From: Actinomycetota bacterium
GTDB lineage: Bacteria > Actinomycetota > Acidimicrobiia > Acidimicrobiales > Ilumatobacteraceae
Assembly: GCA_018882725.1 (NCBI GenBank)
Contig: VERK01000043.1
Location: forward strand, 1 to 12,631
DNA length: 12,631 bases
Direction of reading: 5' to 3'
Positions 7,448 to 12,310 of this stretch are shown here, one piece after another. Every line of letters starts with the position of its first letter. The first letter of the stretch is position 1. The translations under genes were made by a program, and so were the position numbers. Under the pieces are notes generated by a model. That model was given only the letters and a program-made list of their open reading frames with translations, was not told the DNA's origin and did no database searches.

Positions 7448-8638
7448 ATGAGCGCCACCGACATCCCGGTCGTCACGATCTCCACGTACGAGGAGGCCAA
7501 GGACACGTACCGCCAGAAGGATCTGCGTCAGGCGCTGTACGACGCCGGTGAAGTGATCATGGGCGACGTGCTCGTGAATCTGCACGGGGCCGAGCATCGC
7601 GATCGTCGTCGCCTCGAGAACCGTTTGTTCCGCCGCGAGACCTTCGAGTTGTACGAGCAGACGCTGTTCCCGCCCGTCATCGCCGAAACGATCACTCCGC
7701 ACGTGGCCGCGGGTCGCGCCGAACTCGTCGACCTCGGACATCAGATGATGATGAACTTGGCGGCCAGCACGGCCGGCGTCGATCGTCCGCTCGGAACCCC
7801 CGCGGAAACCCATCGGCTGTACGACTACTTGATGCGCTTCATCGAAGGCGCGACCCTGGCCCACTTCACGGGTGACAAGGACGCCAAGCGCGCCGAGGTG
7901 GCCGGCAAACTCTCGGAGTTCGACGAGGAATTCGTGAAGCCGTCACTGGCCCGTCGAAAGGCGTTGCTCGATGCCGGTCACGAGTTGCCCAAGGACGTGA
8001 TGAGCATCCTGTTGGCCAACGAAGACCAGTTGCACTTGCCGCACGACGTACTCGTCCGCGAAGTCGCGTTCTACTTGCTGGCCGGTGCTCACACCTCGGC
8101 CACCGCGTTCACACGCGTGGCTCACAACATCTTCAAGTGGCTCGATGCGCATCCCGAGGATGCTTCGCTGGTGCGCACCGATCGGTCGTTCGTGCAGCGC
8201 TGCACGCACGAGACCATTCGACTCCAACCCTCGAGCCCGGTGGCCATGCGGTGGGCACTGGCCGACATCGAACTCAAGAGCGGACGCAAGATCGCGCAAG
8301 GCAGCAAGGTCGTGATCGATCTGCTGGCCGTGAACCGTGATCAGACGGTGTTCGGCTCCGACGCCGACGACTTCAACCCACATCGCGTCACGCCCGACGG
8401 GGTGTCGCAGTACGGTCTGTCGTTCGGATCGGGCATGCACGCGTGCATCGGACAGGATCTGGCCGCTGGCCTCACCGCCGTCAACAGCGTGGACGCCGAA
8501 CACACCTTCGGACTCGTGCCCTGTGCGGTGCAGGCGTTGTTCGATCACGGTGCGCGGCCCGACCCCAACGATCCGCCGGTGATGGACGAATCGACCACGC
8601 GTCCGTACTTCGGCAAGTACCCCGTACTGTTCTCCTGA
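7448..8638 (+). CDS. cytochrome P450 (paralogue 2; short N-terminus, AGAHTS I-helix)
   Basis: A 396-residue soluble P450. It shows H50-x3-R54 in the C helix (HRDRRR), ExxR at Glu255-Arg258 (HETIRLQP), and the heme loop FGSGMHACIG with Cys333. The I-helix motif is AGAHTS at 212-217. His215 replaces the usual Asp/Glu and Thr216 is kept, which resembles the AGxHTS motif of sterol 14-demethylases (CYP51). Overall similarity to CYP51 is otherwise not apparent. Like its paralogue at 3860-5080, it starts directly at the strand before the B helix (VVTISTYEEAKDTYR) and lacks the A-helix region. About 63 residues follow the heme Cys. The C-terminal DESTTRPYFGKYPVLF matches the paralogue. Last gene of the SDR-ThuA-SDR operon, tail-to-tail with the TIM-barrel gene. 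The substrate is unknown. Confidence 0.92.
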   Translation: MSATDIPVVTISTYEEAKDTYRQKDLRQALYDAGEVIMGDVLVNLHGAEHRDRRRLENRLFRRETFELYEQTLFPPVIAETITPHVAAGRAELVDLGHQMMMNLAASTAGVDRPLGTPAETHRLYDYLMRFIEGATLAHFTGDKDAKRAEVAGKLSEFDEEFVKPSLARRKALLDAGHELPKDVMSILLANEDQLHLPHDVLVREVAFYLLAGAHTSATAFTRVAHNIFKWLDAHPEDASLVRTDRSFVQRCTHETIRLQPSSPVAMRWALADIELKSGRKIAQGSKVVIDLLAVNRDQTVFGSDADDFNPHRVTPDGVSQYGLSFGSGMHACIGQDLAAGLTAVNSVDAEHTFGLVPCAVQALFDHGARPDPNDPPVMDESTTRPYFGKYPVLFS

Positions 8639-8651
8639 ACCGCTGGTTCAG
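8635..8651. terminator. short hairpin spanning both stop codons of a convergent pair
   Basis: CTGAACC (8635-8641), loop GCT, then GGTTCAG (8645-8651) form a perfect 7-bp inverted repeat. It contains the TGA of the P450 gene and the TGA of the opposing TIM-barrel gene. No T-run follows on either side, so it is at best a weak bidirectional terminator or an mRNA 3'-end protector. Confidence 0.4.
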
Positions 8652-9469
8652 AGAGTTGGGTTCACCAACCCGAGCGTCGCGTCCAGCAGTCGTCGAGCCC
8701 GTTCGTGGGGTTCGACCGCGAGCAAACGATCGCTCTGCACTTCGATGCTGATGTCGACGTGCGACGGAATCACGGCCAAGTAGTCGCGTAGCGGCAGCCC
8801 ACCCTCACCCGGAATCAATCGCCCGTGACGGGCCTCGTGGAGCAGCGACTCGGCTTCGAAGAGTGCTGGCGCATCGCACACCTGGACCCAGGCGATGGCA
8901 TCGGCGCGAACGAGACTCTCGAGACCCGCAACCGTCGCGCCGATTCGGCTGTGATGCAGGAGATCGACCACGATGCGACAGCCGGTTTCGGCGTGCACGC
9001 GCAACGCATCATCCACATCACACGGCGTGGTCCAGGCCATGTATTCGACGGCCACGTCGAGACCGTTCTCACGTGCGAGGTCACGCAGCGCAGCAAAGAC
9101 GCCGATCGACTCGTCGAGTGCACTGCGACCACCCGACTCGCCGAGATCGGAGACTGCGAGGACATGACCGGCCCCGACCTCGCTGGCCCGGCCCATGAGG
9201 GGAACAGCCGTCCGCGGATCGAACCCGGAAGTCACCCGCACCACTTCGGCGTCGAACACCCTTGCGTCGCTCTCGTTGAGGCGCGACCGAATGTCGCGTG
9301 CTTGCCCGGCGCTGTCGATCGCATGCTCCCCCGACAAACGCAGTCCGATTCCGGCACAGCCGTCGAGACCGCCGGCGATGTCGACGAGTCGTTCGGCCGA
9401 CACGTCGAGGAACGATCCGGCGGCCAAGTACACGTTTCGCGAATCAGAATCCCGAACGGGCGACGTCAC
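8648..9469 (-). CDS. sugar phosphate isomerase/epimerase-like TIM barrel protein
   Basis: The 273-residue protein fits the xylose isomerase-like/AP endonuclease 2 TIM barrel family. Candidate metal ligands are Glu142 (AVEYMAW), Asp169 and His172 (VVDLLHHSR), Asp199 (VQVCDA) and Glu243 (ISIEV). The family-typical GRLIPGEGG loop is at 216-224. Such enzymes are metal-dependent isomerases, epimerases or lyases of sugars and related hydroxy-ketones; some act on 3-keto glycosides. A specific reaction cannot be assigned. The GTG at 9469 is chosen because TAGTCT lies 6 nt upstream. A second GTG at 9433, just before the first barrel strand (YLAAGSF), is the alternative. It is transcribed divergently from the amidohydrolase gene, only 17 bp away, so the two probably share regulation. 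Confidence 0.85.
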   Translation of the reverse strand: MTSPVRDSDSRNVYLAAGSFLDVSAERLVDIAGGLDGCAGIGLRLSGEHAIDSAGQARDIRSRLNESDARVFDAEVVRVTSGFDPRTAVPLMGRASEVGAGHVLAVSDLGESGGRSALDESIGVFAALRDLARENGLDVAVEYMAWTTPCDVDDALRVHAETGCRIVVDLLHHSRIGATVAGLESLVRADAIAWVQVCDAPALFEAESLLHEARHGRLIPGEGGLPLRDYLAVIPSHVDISIEVQSDRLLAVEPHERARRLLDATLGLVNPTL

Positions 9470-9481
9470 GGTGCGAGACTA
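9470..9481 (-). promoter_or_regulatory. leaderless promoter -10 box of the TIM-barrel gene
   Basis: On the - strand TAGTCT (9476-9481) is followed by 6 nt and the GTG at 9469. It overlaps the opposing -10 box at 9475-9480 by five base pairs. Confidence 0.6.
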
Positions 9482-9486
9482 ACGAC
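9475..9486 (+). promoter_or_regulatory. leaderless promoter -10 box of the ACMSD-like amidohydrolase gene
   Basis: GAGACT (9475-9480), one base from TAGACT, stands 6 nt before the ATG at 9487. It shares bases with the - strand -10 box, so the two genes appear to use one symmetric bidirectional promoter. Confidence 0.5.
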
Positions 9487-10464
9487 ATGATCGATGTGCA
9501 CGCCCACGTGGTGCTCGGTGGAGTCATGGGGTGTGCCGGCCACTACGGACCCGAACTCGGCACCGGCCCGGAGGGTCGTCCGCGTTTCCGCGTGGGTGGC
9601 TACGTGCTCGACGGCGTGAACTACGCCAACTCGCCGTTCATGGACGTCGATCTTCGACTCCGGGCCAACGATCATCTCGGAATCGATCTGCAGGTGCTGT
9701 CACCCAACCCGCTCACCTACTTCCACCACATCGAAGCCGACCTCGCTCGCAACTTCTGCCAGTGGCACAACGACGAGATGGCCAAGGTCGTTGCCTCGCA
9801 TCCCGATCGCTTCCGCGGCTTCGCACAATTGCCGATGCAGGACGTGGCGGCGTCGTGCGAAGAACTCACGCGCGCGGTGGAGAAGCACGGCCTCGTGGGT
9901 GCGTACATCGGAACCGACTTCGGTATCGACCTCGATGAGCCGGCACTCGATCCCTTGTGGGAGCGGGCGGTGGCACTCGACGTTCCGATCTTCGTGCACC
10001 CGGCCCCGTGGGGTATCGACGGGCCCTTGCGCGATGCTCGTATCCGCAAGTACGACCTCGATCTGTCGGTGGGCTTCTTGTACGAGGAGACCATGGCGAT
10101 CGCCCACCTCGTGTACGGCCGCGTTCTCGAGCGACATCCGCGTCTCGACATCTGTGTGTCGCACGGTGGTGGCGCGACCGCCTACATGGCCGGGCGCCTC
10201 GAACATCAGGGTCGTACCCGTCCGTGGGCCCGGGAGAATCCGGTCGACTTCTTGGCTGGTTTGAAGCGTCTGTGGTTCGATCAGCACCTCCACGACGAGG
10301 GATCACTTCGTCTGTTGACCGATCGCGTGGGTCGCGATCGTCTGGTGGTGGGCACCAATCTGGCCGGGTGGGACGCCCCGAGCGACCGCCGAGACATCGT
10401 TTCCGACGGCGACATCGAAGCCGCGTACGACGACAACGCCCGACGGTTGCTCAGGCTGAAGTAA
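9487..10464 (+). CDS. amidohydrolase family protein (ACMSD-like, Amidohydro_2 type)
   Basis: A 325-residue TIM-barrel metalloenzyme related to aminocarboxymuconate-semialdehyde decarboxylase and resorcylate decarboxylases. These carry out non-oxidative decarboxylation or hydrolysis. Metal-binding motifs are DVHAH (His5, His7), FVHPAP (His171) and SHGGG (His226). The fifth ligand position, usually Asp in GTDYP or GSDYP, is Asn291 here, in GTNLAGWD. Asp296 five residues later might take over, or the chemistry may differ. IDLQVLSPNP and ARNFCQWHNDEMAKVVASHPDRF are typical of the subfamily. The ATG at 9487 starts exactly at the first strand (MIDVHAH) and follows a -10-like box by 6 nt; the frame is open further upstream but would only add unrelated residues. 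It ends 6 bp from the convergent ferredoxin gene. Confidence 0.9.
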   Translation: MIDVHAHVVLGGVMGCAGHYGPELGTGPEGRPRFRVGGYVLDGVNYANSPFMDVDLRLRANDHLGIDLQVLSPNPLTYFHHIEADLARNFCQWHNDEMAKVVASHPDRFRGFAQLPMQDVAASCEELTRAVEKHGLVGAYIGTDFGIDLDEPALDPLWERAVALDVPIFVHPAPWGIDGPLRDARIRKYDLDLSVGFLYEETMAIAHLVYGRVLERHPRLDICVSHGGGATAYMAGRLEHQGRTRPWARENPVDFLAGLKRLWFDQHLHDEGSLRLLTDRVGRDRLVVGTNLAGWDAPSDRRDIVSDGDIEAAYDDNARRLLRLK

Positions 10465-10470
10465 ACGCGT

Positions 10471-10695
10471 TCAGATCTCGACGTCGACGCCGTCGAGTTG
10501 CAAGCGGATGGCTCCGCTCGGACACGCCCGGGCGATGCGCAGCAGTGTGGCGTCATCGGGGCGCGGCCCCGACTGATCGACCGATGCGATCTGGTCGTCG
10601 TCGAAGACGAAAAAGCCCGGGGCCGATGCCACGCACTTGCCGGCGCTGACGCATTCGTCGGTGTCGAGAACGACGGTGTATTGCCCGGTAGTCAC
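10471..10695 (-). CDS. [3Fe-4S] ferredoxin, P450-associated type
   Basis: A 74-residue acidic ferredoxin. The cluster motif is Cys15-x2-Ala18-x2-Cys21 with Cys58-Pro59 (ACPSGAI). Ala18 stands where a [4Fe-4S] ferredoxin has its second Cys, which indicates a [3Fe-4S] cluster as in actinobacterial P450 redox partners. It should carry electrons from a ferredoxin reductase to one or both P450s of the window. It is not next to either P450 gene (nearest is 1.8 kb away) and no reductase is present. The start is GTG at 10695, with TAGATT 6 nt upstream. No Shine-Dalgarno site is evident beyond an AAAAG immediately against the start. It is divergent from SDR 3 across 33 bp. Confidence 0.93.
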   Translation of the reverse strand: MTTGQYTVVLDTDECVSAGKCVASAPGFFVFDDDQIASVDQSGPRPDDATLLRIARACPSGAIRLQLDGVDVEI

Positions 10696-10707
10696 CTTTT
10701 CAATCTA
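10696..10707 (-). promoter_or_regulatory. leaderless promoter -10 box of the ferredoxin gene
   Basis: On the - strand TAGATT (10702-10707) is followed by GAAAAG and then the GTG at 10695, a 6-nt spacing that makes the mRNA leaderless. Confidence 0.65.
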
Positions 10708-10720
10708 GTAACTCTCTAGT
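10705..10720. repeat. CTAGT direct repeat one helical turn apart
   Basis: CTAGT occurs at 10705-10709 and 10716-10720, start-to-start distance 11 bp. Each copy overlaps one of the two divergent -10 boxes. This may simply reflect the two boxes, or it may form an operator covering both promoters. Confidence 0.4.
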
Positions 10721-10728
10721 CTCGACTC
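10717..10728 (+). promoter_or_regulatory. leaderless promoter -10 box of SDR 3
   Basis: TAGTCT (10717-10722) is followed by CGACTC and the GTG at 10729. No ribosome binding site is present. Confidence 0.65.
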
Positions 10729-11493
10729 GTGGTCGATTCCTCGTCATCACTCCACCGAGTCGCTGTCGTCACCGGTGCTGGCCGTGGCATCGGCGCGGCC
10801 ATCGCCGACCGCTTGGAGCGAGACGGATTCCGGGTCGCCCGTCTGGACGTGACGGGTTCACCGAACTCCGACATCATCACCTGCGACATTTCCGACGCTG
10901 CGGCCGTCGATCGTGTGGCCGAACAGGTGGAGCGCGAGTTCGGTCCGGTGAGTGTTCTCGTGAACAACGCCGGGGCGTGGAGCTTCGGAGCTCTCGAGGA
11001 CGTGTCGCCCGACGACTTCGCTCGCACACTGGCCATCAACGTGAGCGGCACGTTTCATTGCACTCGCGCGTTCGGCCGCTCGATGCTCACCCACGGTGGC
11101 GGCTCGATCGTGAACATCGTGTCGATCGCGGCCCAGGCCGCCAACCCGAAAGTCGGTGCGTACTCGGCGTCGAAGGCGGGCGTCGTGGCACTCACCCGGC
11201 AGACCGCTCTCGAATGGGGGCCGCGCGGTGTGCGCGCGAACGCGGTGGGTCCGGGTTTCGTCCCCACACCCGGAACGGGCACCGTGTACGACGACCCGGC
11301 CGTCCGAGAAGTTCGCGCCGCCGCGGTGCCGTTGCGGCGACTCGGTGAACCCGACGACGTGGCCAACGTGGTGTCGTTCCTCGCGTCCGATCAGGCCGGG
11401 TACGTGAACGGCCAAGTGATCTACGTGGACGGTGGTTTCAGCGAAGCACTGATGACGTTGGTTCCGCGACCCCCGGGTGTCCCCGGACCGTGA
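10729..11493 (+). CDS. classical SDR family NAD(P)-dependent oxidoreductase (SDR 3)
   Basis: A 254-residue short-chain dehydrogenase. It shows TGAGRGIG at 15-22, Asp40 after the second strand (NAD(H) preference expected), NNAG at 79-82, Asn104, and catalytic Ser132, Tyr145 and Lys149 (GAYSASK). It is a paralogue of SDR 1 (5134-5925): the same TGAGRG(L/I)G start, matching substrate-loop segment (VYDDPAVRE versus IYADPATRQ) and a Pro-rich C-terminal tail that most classical SDRs lack. The two probably act on related hydroxy or keto groups. GTG at 10729 is the start, 6 nt after TAGTCT. Its stop codon directly abuts that of SDR 4 on the other strand, with no base between them. Confidence 0.92.
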   Translation: MVDSSSSLHRVAVVTGAGRGIGAAIADRLERDGFRVARLDVTGSPNSDIITCDISDAAAVDRVAEQVEREFGPVSVLVNNAGAWSFGALEDVSPDDFARTLAINVSGTFHCTRAFGRSMLTHGGGSIVNIVSIAAQAANPKVGAYSASKAGVVALTRQTALEWGPRGVRANAVGPGFVPTPGTGTVYDDPAVREVRAAAVPLRRLGEPDDVANVVSFLASDQAGYVNGQVIYVDGGFSEALMTLVPRPPGVPGP

Positions 11494-12270
11494 TCACACA
11501 GCGTTACTGGCCCAGCCACCGTCGGCGTACACGATCTCGCCGTTGACGTACGACGCGCGCGACGACAACAAGAACTCGACGACGTCGGCGATCTCGTGAG
11601 GTTCACCCACTCGTCCGAGTGGCACCCGGCTGGTGAGCCACTTCACTTGATCGGGATCGTTCAGACGCTCGGCCGCCATCGGCGTTCGAATCGGACCCGG
11701 CGCGATGCCATTCACCCGCACGCCGAGTGGCGCACCTTCGAGCGCAGCGGCGCGTGTGAGTGCGGTGATGCCGCCCTTCGACGCGACGTAGTGCGCCTGA
11801 CCGGGCACCGCAATGGTGGCGTTGACCGACGCGATGGTGACGGCTGATTTCGATGAGGTGTCGCCACGCTCACGATCACGTGTGACGGAGCGTAGGAAAG
11901 CCCGCAGTCCGAGCCAGGTTCCCGTGAGATTCACACGCAGGTGCCGTTCCCAGTCGGCGAGTGACGTGTCGACGATCATGCCGCGGGTTCGGATACCTGC
12001 ACACGACACGAACGCGTCCCACGTACGACCCGTCGCGGTGAAGGTCTCGTCGACCACGCGATCCCAGTCGCTCTCGCTCGTGACGTCGAGTGACGTGACA
12101 CTGAATGTCGAGACGTCAGGAGCAGTGTCACCGTTCAGATCCGTCGCAATGACGTCCCAGCCCTGCCGGGCCAGTACCGCGGCACAGGCCGCGCCGATAC
12201 CCGAGGCGGCTCCGGTGACCAGAACGGTGCGACGAGTTTGTTCATTCGTGCCGTCGTGATCAGGGCCCAT
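11494..12270 (-). CDS. classical SDR family oxidoreductase (SDR 4)
   Basis: A 258-residue short-chain dehydrogenase with TGAASGIG at 19-26, Asp44 after the second strand, Asn114, and catalytic Ser148, Tyr161 and Lys165 (AHYVASK). The usual NNAG is SCAG at 89-92, a substitution at two positions that stabilise the central sheet. Catalytic residues are intact, so activity is still expected. The frame is open for 41 more codons upstream, but these would overlap the divergent amidohydrolase gene. The ATG at 12270 is therefore preferred; it is 19 codons before the TGxxxGIG motif. A CACACT box 6 nt upstream is a weak -10 candidate. SDR 4 is more distant from SDR 1 and SDR 3 than these are from each other. 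Substrate unknown. Confidence 0.9.
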   Translation of the reverse strand: MGPDHDGTNEQTRRTVLVTGAASGIGAACAAVLARQGWDVIATDLNGDTAPDVSTFSVTSLDVTSESDWDRVVDETFTATGRTWDAFVSCAGIRTRGMIVDTSLADWERHLRVNLTGTWLGLRAFLRSVTRDRERGDTSSKSAVTIASVNATIAVPGQAHYVASKGGITALTRAAALEGAPLGVRVNGIAPGPIRTPMAAERLNDPDQVKWLTSRVPLGRVGEPHEIADVVEFLLSSRASYVNGEIVYADGGWASNAV

Positions 12271-12282
12271 CGGCCCAGTGTG
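12271..12282 (-). promoter_or_regulatory. weak candidate -10 box of SDR 4
   Basis: On the - strand CACACT (12277-12282) precedes the ATG at 12270 by 6 nt. It keeps the A at position 2 and T at position 6 but lacks the first T. It is supported mainly by its spacing. Confidence 0.3.
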
Positions 12283-12297
12283 GCACGGATCGACTCG

Positions 12298-12310
12298 TAG
12301 ACTGCCCGTC
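12298..12310 (+). promoter_or_regulatory. leaderless promoter -10 box of the second amidohydrolase gene
   Basis: TAGACT (12298-12303) is followed by 7 nt and the GTG at 12311, with no ribosome binding site. Confidence 0.6.

Noticed and set aside
6587..7864. 425-codon open frame on the - strand across SDR 2 and P450 paralogue 2
   Set aside because: It covers two convincing genes on the other strand, shows no family motif, and has shadow-type composition (many Gly, His, Arg and Val).
7448..8638. Assigning P450 paralogue 2 as a sterol 14-demethylase (CYP51)
   Set aside because: Only the short AGxHTS I-helix motif is shared. The N-terminus, the heme loop context and the C-terminus differ, and the paralogue has a further altered motif.
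9298..9486. 63-codon N-terminal extension of the ACMSD-like amidohydrolase
   Set aside because: It would overlap the TIM-barrel gene on the other strand. The protein family starts at the DxHxH strand, exactly where ATG 9487 places it.
10464..10471. AACGCGTT palindrome between the ACMSD-like and ferredoxin genes as a regulatory site
   Set aside because: It is an 8-bp palindrome at a tail-to-tail junction, away from any promoter; it is likely chance.
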